DNA of 64,000 bases from Sinorhizobium americanum (GTDB taxonomy: Bacteria; Pseudomonadota; Alphaproteobacteria; Rhizobiales; Rhizobiaceae), in assembly GCF_001651855.1 (NCBI RefSeq), contig NZ_LNQC01000049.1, forward strand, positions 248,001-312,000, read 5' to 3'. The translations under genes and the position numbers were made by a program. This document shows, in pieces, positions 44,663 to 53,269 of this stretch. A model generated the notes under the pieces. That model was not told the DNA's origin, did not search any database, and saw only the letters and a list, made by a program, of their open reading frames with translations. How positions within the stretch are numbered: the first letter of the stretch is position 1; each line of letters begins with the position of its first letter.

Positions 44663-45370
44663 TTAACCGTTCGCGCCGGGAGCGAATTCGGCGACGAGCT
44701 CGTGCCGATCCCCGGGATAGGTGAGCCTGACGCTGGTGACGGGCGCGCCGCCGCTCCAGGTGCGCCGCTCGATCACTAGGCAGGGCGCCCCGGGGGCGAT
44801 GTCGAGCGCCTGGGCCGCCGAACGGCCGGCCGCCACGGCCCGGATGCGATGCTCGGCGGTGCTCCAGGGAATCTGGCCGAGCAGCCACGAGCCCGGCGCA
44901 ACCGCATCGAAAGGCTCGGCTTCCGCCTCCGGCACAGCCGCAAGATTGATCAGCCGCTCTTCGAGGCAGAAGGGTCGGCCGCCGGCGAAATGCCGGCAGG
45001 TGATGTCGATGAGGCGCCCCGAGCCGGGCAGGTCGATGCGTGCCGAGTCGGCGGTCGTAACCTTGCGCAGCACGCGCTCGTCGAGCCGGTAGGCATAGTC
45101 GAGGCCGAGCGATTCGACCTCGAGCTTGACGTCATGGATCTCCAAGACGGCCGATTGGACATGCGGAAAGGTGACATAGCTGCCGGATTTGCGCCGGCGC
45201 TCGATCAGGCCGCGCTTGACGAGGTCGCTCAGCGCCTTGTTCACCGTCATCCGTGAGCAGCCATACTGCTCCGTCAGCTCGTGCTCGAACGGTATCCGGT
45301 GTCCCGGGGGCCAGAGGCCCGAGAGGATATTCCCCTCGACGTCGTTCAGGATCCTCTGGTGCAGCGACAA
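44663..45370 (-). CDS. hutC: HutC-like GntR-family transcriptional regulator
   Basis: A 235-residue regulator with a GntR winged helix (residues 1-70: LHQRILNDVEGNILSGLWPP, CSRMTVNKALSDLVKRGLIERRRKSGS) and a UbiC-transcription-regulator-like ligand domain. The N-terminal sequence strongly resembles histidine-utilisation repressors. The start is TTG at 45370; no in-frame ATG exists before the preceding stop. No hut enzyme genes are in the window, so it acts at a distance or is a paralogue. It is divergent from repA. Confidence 0.68.
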   Translation of the reverse strand: MSLHQRILNDVEGNILSGLWPPGHRIPFEHELTEQYGCSRMTVNKALSDLVKRGLIERRRKSGSYVTFPHVQSAVLEIHDVKLEVESLGLDYAYRLDERVLRKVTTADSARIDLPGSGRLIDITCRHFAGGRPFCLEERLINLAAVPEAEAEPFDAVAPGSWLLGQIPWSTAEHRIRAVAAGRSAAQALDIAPGAPCLVIERRTWSGGAPVTSVRLTYPGDRHELVAEFAPGANG

Positions 45371-45544
45371 CTGCTCGGAGCGGCCTCTGTCTGCTGTAGG
45401 ATGATCGTTGGAAATGGCCGGAACCTCGCTGATGCCCAGTCCCGCACCTTAGCGGTTTCCGCCGCTGGCGACAGTCTCGGTCTGGTGATTTTCCACCGCG
45501 GCTTCGCGCATGCAACGCGATGGCTCCAGTAAGAGTAAGGCAAC

Positions 45545-45587
45545 GTTGTCCGCGGACAACCGCGCGACTGAGTTGTCCGCGGACAAC
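45545..45587. promoter_or_regulatory. Tandem parS sites of the repABC cassette
   Basis: Two identical perfect 16-bp palindromes, GTTGTCCGCGGACAAC, at 45545-45560 and 45572-45587 (centres 27 bp apart), 150-190 bp upstream of repA. They match the repABC centromere consensus GTT-N4-GC-N4-AAC. RepB is expected to bind them for partition and, with RepA, for repression. Confidence 0.85.
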
Positions 45588-45655
45588 TTCAGCTGCGATA
45601 TTCGTGAAACCAGCCGTCCGCACAGCAAAAGCCGACCATTTGCTAAGCGTTTGTC

Positions 45656-45712
45656 ATTCGGCAACGAATCGGCGCATAGTATAACTGCGCAGATTCGCTC
45701 TTATTGCCGAAT
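45656..45712. promoter_or_regulatory. Inverted repeat in the repA leader
   Basis: ATTCGGCAA (45656-45664) and TTGCCGAAT (45704-45712) are perfect complements 39 bp apart, just upstream of the repA ribosome-binding site. A smaller dyad ATTCG-N4-CGAAT (45656-45669) overlaps the first arm. This is a likely binding region for RepA or RepA/RepB autoregulation. Confidence 0.4.
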
Positions 45713-45736
45713 TTTGCGCAGTTTCAGGAGATCATC

Positions 45737-46933
45737 ATGTTGCAGCCGAGAGTCCAGAGTGTCGACGAGCAGGAGCATTTGCCCTCCTTGCTGGCTGCCG
45801 ACGCTCAGGAACTCGCTCACCAGCTGCAGGAACATCAAAGGAAGATCTTCTCTCCGACGGCACAGAAGTCGATGCGGCTCTTCAGCCCGGCGGAGGCGGC
45901 CTCCTTCATCGGAATCGGCGAAGGCTACCTCCGCCAGATCGCCTCAGAAGGCCACGGCCCGCAGCCGCTGTCAAACGGCCGGCGGATGTATGCGGTCGAG
46001 GACATCGAGCGGATCCGCCGTGTCCTCGACGAGGGCAGCAAGACGGGCAAATACATTCCGCACCGGCGGCCGGGCGAAAAGCTGCAGGTCATCTCGGTGA
46101 TGAATTTCAAGGGCGGCTCGGGCAAGACGACGACCTCGGCGCACCTGTCGCAATATCTGGCGCTGCGCGGCTATCGCGTGCTGGCGATCGACCTCGACCC
46201 GCAGGCGTCGCTTTCCGCGCTCTTCGGCCACCAGCCCGAGCTCGACGTCGGCGAGGCTGAGACGCTTTATGGCGCCATCCGCTACGAAACCCCTCGCCCG
46301 ATCGCCGACGTCGTGCGCTCGACCTATACGACCAATCTGCATCTGATCCCCGGCAATCTCGAATTGATGGAGTTCGAGCACGAAACCCCGAAGGCGATGA
46401 TCGGCGGATCGGCGGAGACGCTGTTTTTCGCACGGATCGGCGAGGTGCTGACGGAGATCGAGAGCTTTTACGATGTCGTCGTCATCGATTGCCCGCCGCA
46501 GCTCGGCTTCCTGACGATGTCGGCGCTCTGCGCGGCGACCTCGGTACTCATCACCGTCCACCCGCAAATGCTCGACGTCATGTCGATGTCGCAGTTCCTG
46601 TCAATGACCAGCGAACTCATGACCGTCGTCGAGAAGGCCGGCGGCCGTACCAGCTATGATTGGATGCGCTATCTCGTCACGCGCTTCGAGCCGAATGACG
46701 GCCCGCAGAGCCAGATGACCGGCTTCATGCGGGCAATCTTCGGCAACCGCATGCTGCACAATGCCATGGTGAAGTCGACAGCCATCTCGGACGCCGGCGT
46801 CACGAAGCAGACGCTCTACGAGGTCGAGCGGTCGCAATTCATCCGGGGCACCTATGACCGGGCGATGGATTCCCTTTCGCTCGTCAATGCGGAGATCGAA
46901 GAGATGATCCGCAGCGTCTGGGGAAGGAAGTAA
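45737..46933 (+). CDS. repA: Plasmid partition protein RepA (ParA-type ATPase)
   Basis: A 398-residue ParA family ATPase. An N-terminal DNA-binding part with a MerR-like helix (about 55-105) precedes the deviant Walker A KGGSGKTTT (about 125-133), then DLDPQASLSALFG and VVIDCPPQLG. ATG 45737 has AGGAG with a 6-nt gap; an upstream ATG at 45704 lacks this. It is followed by repB after 3 bp. It segregates the replicon and represses the operon. Confidence 0.92.
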   Translation: MLQPRVQSVDEQEHLPSLLAADAQELAHQLQEHQRKIFSPTAQKSMRLFSPAEAASFIGIGEGYLRQIASEGHGPQPLSNGRRMYAVEDIERIRRVLDEGSKTGKYIPHRRPGEKLQVISVMNFKGGSGKTTTSAHLSQYLALRGYRVLAIDLDPQASLSALFGHQPELDVGEAETLYGAIRYETPRPIADVVRSTYTTNLHLIPGNLELMEFEHETPKAMIGGSAETLFFARIGEVLTEIESFYDVVVIDCPPQLGFLTMSALCAATSVLITVHPQMLDVMSMSQFLSMTSELMTVVEKAGGRTSYDWMRYLVTRFEPNDGPQSQMTGFMRAIFGNRMLHNAMVKSTAISDAGVTKQTLYEVERSQFIRGTYDRAMDSLSLVNAEIEEMIRSVWGRK

Positions 46934-46936
46934 TCG

Positions 46937-47941
46937 ATGGCCCGCAAGAACCTGATCGGCATCTCCGACAGTTCCGCCGCTCCGCTTGACGCGGAACGGC
47001 CGCCGGTCGAGCGGCCGATCGCCGGGCTGACGCCGGGGCATCGAACCAATGCGCTGGTCGGCGGCATCACCAGATCGCTCACCAACATCACCCAGAGGGT
47101 CGAGCGGGCCGAGGAGCTGGAACGCCAGCTGGCGCAGGGTTACGCGATCGTCGAACTCGATCCGGAACTGATCGACGCATCCTTCGTCGTCGACCGGCTG
47201 GGCGTCACTCCCGAGGCGCAAGCCGCGCTGGTCGAGCAGATCCGCGACCACGGACAACAGGTACCGATCCTGGTGCGGCCGCATCCGGAGGCGGAAAACC
47301 GCTATCAGGTCGCCTACGGCCATCGGCGCCTGGCGGCGCTGCGCGAAATCGGCGGCAAGGTGAAAGCCGTCATTCGCGCGCTGAGCGACGAGCAGCTCGT
47401 CATTTCCCAGGGCCAGGAGAACAACGCCCGCACGGACCTCTCCTTCATCGAGCGGGCGCTGTTTGCGACCCGGCTCGAGGACCGCGGCTTTTCGCGGGAG
47501 ACCATCATGTCGGCGATCGGCGTCGACAAGGCGGCGCTGTCGAAGATGATCACCGTCGTGCGCCGCCTGCCGGTTGAAATCATCGAGGCGATCGGTGCCG
47601 CACCCGCCTTCGGACGACGGCGCTGGATGGAACTGGCCGATCGGCTTGAACATGGCGGGCGGCGGGCCAAGGCGCTCTCGCACATTCGCCAGAGCGCCTT
47701 CACAGAAATGGACAGCGACCGGCGCTTCGAAAAGCTTTTCACCTTGCTGACTGAGACCAGGGCGCGGGCTGGCGTCGAGGCTTGGCTTGCGCCCGACCGG
47801 ACGCGTCCGGTCCGCATCCGCGAGAGCGATACGGAGACGACGCTTGCCTTCAGCAAGAAGGCGGCGCCCGGCTTTGCAGAATTCGTGAGGCAGAGGCTCG
47901 ATGCTCTCTACCTCGAGTACCAACAGGAAACAGGAGACTAA
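46937..47941 (+). CDS. repB: Plasmid partition protein RepB (ParB-type)
   Basis: A 334-residue ParB family protein. The nuclease-like N-terminal domain includes QQVPILVRPHP and YGHRRLAALRE, followed by the ENNARTDLSFIERA motif and a helix-turn-helix (about 185-215). It starts 3 bp after repA and binds parS; the identical palindromes at 45545 and 45572 are the expected sites. Confidence 0.92.
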   Translation: MARKNLIGISDSSAAPLDAERPPVERPIAGLTPGHRTNALVGGITRSLTNITQRVERAEELERQLAQGYAIVELDPELIDASFVVDRLGVTPEAQAALVEQIRDHGQQVPILVRPHPEAENRYQVAYGHRRLAALREIGGKVKAVIRALSDEQLVISQGQENNARTDLSFIERALFATRLEDRGFSRETIMSAIGVDKAALSKMITVVRRLPVEIIEAIGAAPAFGRRRWMELADRLEHGGRRAKALSHIRQSAFTEMDSDRRFEKLFTLLTETRARAGVEAWLAPDRTRPVRIRESDTETTLAFSKKAAPGFAEFVRQRLDALYLEYQQETGD

Positions 47942-47953
47942 GCAGAGCAAAAG

Positions 47954-48003
47954 AAAAAGGCTTCCGAACGACTAGCGCTGCGGAAACCCTTCTCTCGTGT
48001 AGC
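47954..48003 (-). ncRNA. Antisense counter-transcribed RNA (ctRNA/incA) of repABC
   Basis: In the repB-repC gap, on the opposite strand: -35 TTGACA (48038-48033), 17-nt spacer, -10 GAATCT (48015-48010), start near 48003. It ends at an intrinsic terminator with an 8-bp stem (CGGAAACC 47981-47988 with GGCTTCCG 47959-47966, one G-U pair) followed by five U (47958-47954). The RNA of about 50 nt should pair with the repC leader and limit RepC translation, as known for repABC plasmids. Confidence 0.82.
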
Positions 48004-48097
48004 AACTAGAGATTCCCATTTCCGCGAATCAGTGTCAAGCGTTTTTGACGTCGTGTCGGCGAACGGATTTCTTTTGCCTTGGAAAAGGTAAAGAAAA

Positions 48098-49393
48098 ATG
48101 GAGCGTGGAAATGTGACGACGCCTTTCGGGCGCCGGGCGATGACGCTTGGCATGCTCGCAAGGCAGATCGCTGCCGGCGATATTCCGCCGAAGCAGTCGG
48201 TCGACAAATGGAAATTGTTTCGCACGGTTTGTGAGGCGAAGGCCGAGATCGGCATCTCGGATCGATCGCTTGCCGTCCTCAATGCTCTCCTGAGCTTCTA
48301 CCCCGCTGCCGAACTCTCGAGCGAAAGCCGCCTCGTCGTGTTTCCCTCGAATGCGCAGCTTTCGCTTCGCACCCACGGCATGGCCGGAACGACGCTCCGC
48401 CGGCATCTCGCCTGCCTGGTCGAAGCGGGGCTGATCGTCCGGCGTGACAGCCCGAACGGTAAGCGTTACGCCCGCAAAAGCCGCAATGGCGCAATCGGCG
48501 AAGCTTTCGGTTTCGACCTCGCACCGCTGATCGCCCGGGCCGACGAGTTCAGGGGCGCTGCGGCAAAGCTTGCCGCCGAACAGCAGCACCTCCGGCTCGT
48601 TCGCGAGCGTCTTAGCCTCTGCCGACGCGACATAACAAAGCTGCTCGAGCTCAGCCGCGAGATCAGCCCGGATGCTGACTGCTTGGGACTCGAGTCCGAG
48701 TTTCAGCATCTGATCGCCGGCTTGCCGCGCAAGGCGCCGGCCGGAGTCTTCGAAGCCCTTCTCGAGAAACTCGCAAAGCTCCGCGGCAGCCTCACCAATC
48801 GATTGGAAACGTTGCTGAATTCAGAAAAAACGGCCGCCAATGATCACCAGGATGGATGCCACAAACAGAATTCAGACCCAGACTCCCAATTTGAATCTGA
48901 ACCGGGCTTAGGAAAAGGTGGGGAGGTCGACTTGGCGGACAACTCCTACCGAACGAAAAGCCATGACCGGACGGGAGAACCTGAACAGCGATGGCGAGAC
49001 GAGGCCTCTCCCCGGCTGCCAAACAGCTCCCTTCCGCCCGCCGCACCTGTCGACCGGCTTCGCCGGCAAATACCCCTGCCTGCGGTGCTTCAAGCCTGCC
49101 CGCAAATTGCCGACTATGGACCATCCGGCCGCGTGCAGAACTGGAACGACCTGATGACCGCGGCAATCGTGGTCCGCACGATGCTCGAGGTGAGCGCCGA
49201 TGCCTATGAGGATGCCTGCGCGGTGCTCGGCTACGAGAATGCCGCAACGGTCATGGCCTGCATTCTCGAAAGAGCCGATCGGATCAATTCGCCGGGAGGC
49301 TATCTCAGGGATCTCACCCGACGCGCAAGGCAGCAGGCCTTTTCGCTGGCACCGATGATTGGCGCTTTGTCCCAGGCAAGGAGGGCGGCCTAA
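48098..49393 (+). CDS. repC: Plasmid replication initiator RepC
   Basis: A 431-residue initiator with the N-terminal TTPFGRRAMTLGMLA and the two-domain layout of RepC proteins: a winged-helix DNA-binding domain (about 30-265) and a C-terminal domain (about 340-431, ending with the LRDLTRRARQQAFSL stretch). A linker of low complexity lies between. The origin is normally inside the gene. It is separated from repB by the ctRNA region and is translated under its control. Confidence 0.92.
   Translation: MERGNVTTPFGRRAMTLGMLARQIAAGDIPPKQSVDKWKLFRTVCEAKAEIGISDRSLAVLNALLSFYPAAELSSESRLVVFPSNAQLSLRTHGMAGTTLRRHLACLVEAGLIVRRDSPNGKRYARKSRNGAIGEAFGFDLAPLIARADEFRGAAAKLAAEQQHLRLVRERLSLCRRDITKLLELSREISPDADCLGLESEFQHLIAGLPRKAPAGVFEALLEKLAKLRGSLTNRLETLLNSEKTAANDHQDGCHKQNSDPDSQFESEPGLGKGGEVDLADNSYRTKSHDRTGEPEQRWRDEASPRLPNSSLPPAAPVDRLRRQIPLPAVLQACPQIADYGPSGRVQNWNDLMTAAIVVRTMLEVSADAYEDACAVLGYENAATVMACILERADRINSPGGYLRDLTRRARQQAFSLAPMIGALSQARRAA
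48811..48960. other. AT-rich tract inside repC, probable replication origin
   Basis: Around the linker region of repC the sequence becomes clearly less GC-rich, with GAATTCAG twice (about 48818 and 48868) and several A/T runs. In studied repABC replicons the origin lies in an AT-rich segment in the middle of repC, bound by RepC. The limits given are approximate. Confidence 0.5.
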
Positions 49394-49394
49394 A

Positions 49395-49490
49395 AGGGAT
49401 CGCAGGACGTACAAAGGACGAGGCTGTAACTCTTTGAAACCACGCATCGTGCTTTCCCGAAAATGGGCCGATCTAAGGAAACATGCAGTG
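49395..49490. repeat. Degenerate copy of repeat A downstream of repC
   Basis: The blocks CAAAGGACG, GGCTGTAAC, CTTTGAA, CGCATCGTGCTTTCC and CGAAAAT appear in the same order and spacing as in the copy at 35158. The second arm is worn. The rest of the gap to 49666 contains no gene I can support. Confidence 0.55.
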
Positions 49491-49666
49491 GCGTAGGTAG
49501 CTCGGTTCAAACCTACTCGCGTCTGCCATGCGACCACTCGCCTTAGTGCGAAAGGAGTAATTGAATTTTACCGGAATAGGCCGCTGAATACCGCCAGGGG
49601 CATGCTGTAAAAGGTGAATCCCTTTCCGCCGGTCCCAGCAATACGGGTTAGTGAGTGCCGGGTTCG

Positions 49667-50878
49667 ATGCGTCTCATTCTTGTCAACGATGTCTCCATCA
49701 TTCGCGGCGGTGCGACCAAAGTGGCATTGCAGTGCATCGATGCGAGCAGGCAGGCAGGGCTGAATTGCGCCGTCCTTGTCGGCGACGACGGCGAAGGGCT
49801 AATGCCGCGCTTTACCGGCATCCGGACGGTTGCGCTAGGCGAACGACCCCTTCGCGACGGTCCTACCTTCACCGACGTCTTCGAGAAGAATTACAACAAG
49901 CATGCCTACGATGCGCTCGACGGTCTACTGAAGGAAACGGACGAGGAGACCGTCGTGCATGTGCACGGCTGGTCGCAGATTCTCTCGCCGTCGATTTTCT
50001 ACGCACTCGCCAAACACAAGGCCAAGGTCATCGTCACAGCGCATGATTTCTTCCTGAGTTGTCCGAACGGAGGGCTCATCAATTTCCAGAGCGGCACTGT
50101 CTGCGATGTCCGCCCGCTGTCGACAGCATGTCTGACGACAAATTGCGACAAGCGAAACTATCTCCACAAACTCTGGCGCTTTCGCCGCACTCTTACCCAG
50201 CGCGGCGTCGGCGAGGAGTTTTGGAGCCGCGTCGGCATTGTGCTGGCCCATGAAAGCATGGAGCCCTTTTTGCATTCGGGACCGCTGCAACATTTTACGA
50301 CATTGCGCACACCGACTGAGCCGTTGACGCCGACGCCGGTGGAGGCCTGGCGCAATCATCGTACCGTCTTCCTGGGACGCATGTGCTGGGAAAAGGGCGT
50401 CCGCACGCTCGCCGACGCGTTGAACAAGACCGGGCGAACGGCGACGCTGATCGGCCGCGGACCGCTGCTCGACGAAATGCAGCGGGCTTTGCCGCATTGT
50501 TGGGTGCCAGGCTGGCTGGCCGATGAAGAGGTGACGACGCTGGCGGGGGAAGCGCGCGTCTTCATAATGCCGTCGCGCATGCCCGAACCCTATGGGCTGG
50601 TAGCCGCCGAGGCGCTGATGTCGGGCATTCCCGTCATCATCAGCAGCAATGCGCTGATTGCCGCCGAAGTAGAGCGGAACGGCGCCGGCCTGGTCTTTAG
50701 AAGCGGTGATGCCGGCTCGCTGGCCGAACGCCTGGCGAGCACTGATGACGACAGACTGATGCAGAGACTTTGCGAAGGCGCGCTCGCGCTGGGCCAGCGG
50801 ATTGCGCCCAGCAAGGCAGAATGGGGCCGGCGCATGGTCGATATCTATACAGGCAGAAGCGGCCTTTTCGCTCAGTAA
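49667..50878 (+). CDS. Glycosyltransferase, GT4-like (GT-B fold)
   Basis: A 403-residue cytoplasmic glycosyltransferase. The N-terminal donor-recognition lobe starts MRLILVNDVSIIRGGATKVAL; the C-terminal lobe has FLGRMCWEKGVRTL and the EX7E-like motif MPEPYGLVAAEALMSG. GTG at 49655 is an alternative start. It is followed by an epimerase gene on the same strand after 14 bp, so both may serve surface polysaccharide synthesis. Confidence 0.75.
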   Translation: MRLILVNDVSIIRGGATKVALQCIDASRQAGLNCAVLVGDDGEGLMPRFTGIRTVALGERPLRDGPTFTDVFEKNYNKHAYDALDGLLKETDEETVVHVHGWSQILSPSIFYALAKHKAKVIVTAHDFFLSCPNGGLINFQSGTVCDVRPLSTACLTTNCDKRNYLHKLWRFRRTLTQRGVGEEFWSRVGIVLAHESMEPFLHSGPLQHFTTLRTPTEPLTPTPVEAWRNHRTVFLGRMCWEKGVRTLADALNKTGRTATLIGRGPLLDEMQRALPHCWVPGWLADEEVTTLAGEARVFIMPSRMPEPYGLVAAEALMSGIPVIISSNALIAAEVERNGAGLVFRSGDAGSLAERLASTDDDRLMQRLCEGALALGQRIAPSKAEWGRRMVDIYTGRSGLFAQ

Positions 50879-50892
50879 AAAGGGGGCATTAC

Positions 50893-51873
50893 GTGACGCG
50901 GGCTTTGGTGACCGGAGGCTGTGGGTTCGTCGGGAGGCATCTGATCAAACGGCTTTTGACCGAGGGGTTGGATGTCGTGTGCGTCGATCCGCTCGTCGAA
51001 GGCACGGGGGCAAGGCATCCCGACCTCTGGCAACGCTTTCCCGGGTCGCGCTTTGCGTATTTCGAGGAAGATTGTAGGCGTTTCTTTTTCCGCCCTCTGC
51101 AACATTTCGACTATGTTTTCCACCTTGCCGCGCTGGTCGGCGGCCGTGTCACGCTGGAGTCACGCACCCTCGACGTCGCCGAGGATCTGGCGGTGGATGC
51201 CGAATTGTGGAAATGGGCCACACGCGCCAAACCCGGCTGTGTCGTGTTCTTCAGTTCCAGTGCCGCCTACCCTGTTTCGCTACAGACGGTCGCCAACCAT
51301 CAGCTGCTTTCGGAAGATATGATCTCTTTCGAAGAGGCTATCGGCGTTCCTGATCTCAGTTATGGCTGGGCGAAACTGACCGGCGAATATCTGATGAAGC
51401 TTTATGTCGAGCGTTACGGCAACCGGGCAGTCGCCTATCGTCCGTTCAGCGGCTATGGCGGAGATCAGGACCTTGCCTATCCGGTCCCCGCTATTTGTCG
51501 TCGCCTGCTGGATGAAAGGGGTGCTGCGGAAGTCTTCGTCTGGGGTTCGGGGCGGCAATGCCGTGACTTCATCCATATCGAGGATTGTATCGATTTCATT
51601 TGGCAGACCAAGGAACTCTTGCCGGATGGCGCCAGCCTCAACCTTTCGACCGGCAGAGCGACATCCTTCATGGAATTGGCGGAAATCATCGCCCGTCAAA
51701 TCGGCTGGAACCCCGTCGTGAGCGGCCTCAGCGATCGCCCTGAAGGCGTCTTCTATCGCTGCGGCGATACGGCCTTGCAGCGCTCCTATGGGCTTGCCCC
51801 GGGCGTCAGCCTGGAGGAAGGCATTTCGCGGATGCTCCATCATCTGCGCATGGAATTCGACACCTGTTCTTAA
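50893..51873 (+). CDS. NAD-dependent sugar-nucleotide epimerase/dehydratase
   Basis: A 326-residue extended SDR. The NAD motif is VTGGCGFVGRHL at the N-terminus, the Ser motif SSSAAYP and the catalytic YGWAK are visible, and RQCRDFIHIEDC is typical of UDP-sugar epimerases. Translation starts with GTG at 50893 behind a purine-rich stretch. It probably prepares the nucleotide sugar used by the preceding glycosyltransferase; the sugar is not known. Confidence 0.75.
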   Translation: MTRALVTGGCGFVGRHLIKRLLTEGLDVVCVDPLVEGTGARHPDLWQRFPGSRFAYFEEDCRRFFFRPLQHFDYVFHLAALVGGRVTLESRTLDVAEDLAVDAELWKWATRAKPGCVVFFSSSAAYPVSLQTVANHQLLSEDMISFEEAIGVPDLSYGWAKLTGEYLMKLYVERYGNRAVAYRPFSGYGGDQDLAYPVPAICRRLLDERGAAEVFVWGSGRQCRDFIHIEDCIDFIWQTKELLPDGASLNLSTGRATSFMELAEIIARQIGWNPVVSGLSDRPEGVFYRCGDTALQRSYGLAPGVSLEEGISRMLHHLRMEFDTCS

Positions 51874-52113
51874 CGAAATTGCGCCTATCATAACTCATTG
51901 ACGGAAAAGCTCCCCGATTCACCACACGGAAGCTAACTCGCCAATTGTTTCCGCTACATCGGCTCAAGATTTTCGGCCCTTTCCCAGGCACGCCGAAGGT
52001 TGTCGTCCACGTCTTTTCGGTCCGCTTTGCGGAAAGCAGAATTGGAGACCGGGACCGAGTTAAAGCCTCGTCACCGGTGACGCGGGACGAAACAGCGTCA
52101 GGCTCTAAGCCCT

Positions 52114-52129
52114 GTTGACAGCTGTCAAC
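52114..52129. promoter_or_regulatory. parS-like palindrome of a second type, site 1
   Basis: GTTGACAGCTGTCAAC, a perfect 16-bp palindrome that fits GTT-N4-GC-N4-AAC but differs in the core from the repA-proximal sites (GACA versus GTCC half-sites). It lies 12 bp beyond the 3' end of the minus-strand glycosyltransferase gene. Another perfect palindrome, CGTCACCGGTGACG, sits at 52069-52082. Confidence 0.65.
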
Positions 52130-52141
52130 TTTACCCGGCAA

Positions 52142-52978
52142 TCACTCGCGCCAGTGTTCGGCCACCCAGCCGGTCGGTCGAATATAGTGGCGCAGATAGC
52201 GGAACGGGTTTCTTTCTCGCCGCTCGGAAGAAAACAGACCGCGGACGTGGCCGAGCGGCGTGGCGGCGCGGCCCTTATAACCGAACTGGCCGTCGATCGC
52301 GTGCTGTGGCAGCAGCCCGCGCGGGAAGAGAACAATACGGGCGTCGGCGGGCAGGCGCGGGGCCAGATAATAATTCAGCGGAAACGGCCAGCGGCAATCC
52401 TGGCGGAAATGCAGGACATGGCGGCGCGGGAAGAATTTTGCCCCGCCTGGCGCGTTGCGCGTGACGAAGCGCTGCTCGAAGCGATATTCGTCCGCGACCC
52501 CTTGCGGATCGGCGCGGAACCTCTCCTGCAACGGCACGAGCTTGCCGACCGCGAAGCGGAACACCGACGTCTGGCCGAGCCGTTCGAAAGGCGTCGTCTG
52601 GTTGACCGCCAGCACCACGTCCTCCGGACCGCCCACCTCAAAGAAACTGTCGAGCGAGCCGACGATCACCACATCGAGATCGAGGAACAGCACCGGCCCT
52701 TGGAGGCTGCCGAGCTTCGGGCCCCAGAGGCGTGCCTTCGGCCAGATGCCCTTGGTGTTCTTCGGCATCTCGACATCGAGCGGCGGCAGGTCTTCGCAGA
52801 GAATTTCCGGGCGCAGCTTGTCGCGGTTGTCGGTGAAGCAGGTGAAGGTGAAGGGCGGGGTGATGTTGCGCGCCACCATGGCATAGAGCCGGTTGATGAA
52901 GGGCGCGCCGTATTTGGTGCCCCAACTGATGCAGATCACCTGCTTGACGCCGCCGCTTGCTGCCAGAACGCTTGTCAT
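52142..52978 (-). CDS. Glycosyltransferase-like protein (GT-A fold)
   Basis: A 278-residue protein with a nucleotide-sugar-binding start (QVICISWGTKYG) and a DXD-type motif in LFLDLDVVIVGSLD, as in GT8-like enzymes. It has no signal or membrane segment. It is flanked on one side by one parS-like site (52114) and on the other by two (53164, 53270). The acceptor is unknown. The start at ATG 52978 is plausible but has only a weak ribosome-binding site. Confidence 0.65.
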   Translation of the reverse strand: MTSVLAASGGVKQVICISWGTKYGAPFINRLYAMVARNITPPFTFTCFTDNRDKLRPEILCEDLPPLDVEMPKNTKGIWPKARLWGPKLGSLQGPVLFLDLDVVIVGSLDSFFEVGGPEDVVLAVNQTTPFERLGQTSVFRFAVGKLVPLQERFRADPQGVADEYRFEQRFVTRNAPGGAKFFPRRHVLHFRQDCRWPFPLNYYLAPRLPADARIVLFPRGLLPQHAIDGQFGYKGRAATPLGHVRGLFSSERRERNPFRYLRHYIRPTGWVAEHWRE

Positions 52979-53163
52979 GAACCGTCGCTTCTTTCATGTC
53001 TGTGCCTGCGGAAAACGCGCAACACCGGAAAAGCCCCGGGCGTCTTAAAGCAGGAATTGCCGACCCATGGCAAGATGCGCGGCGCGAGGCCGGCAGCTGG
53101 CGGCGCGGGTCGGGACGCGTGGTGCCGGGGGGAGGGGAGTTGCCGCCGGCACCCGATGGGGAA

Positions 53164-53179
53164 GTTGACAGCTGTCAAC
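53164..53179. promoter_or_regulatory. parS-like palindrome of a second type, site 2
   Basis: A second exact copy of GTTGACAGCTGTCAAC, 1050 bp from site 1 centre to centre. A hairpin GGTGCCGG/CCGGCACC (53121-53128 / 53146-53153) precedes it. It lies in the 479-bp gap 52979-53457, which holds no gene I can support. Confidence 0.65.
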
Positions 53180-53269
53180 AGCGGCAGGCAGGGCAGAAGA
53201 CCTGCGAAGAAGTTTTGCCGGGAATGCTCCGTTGGACGCGAACCGCTTCGCCGGCCGTACTCCGATGCT

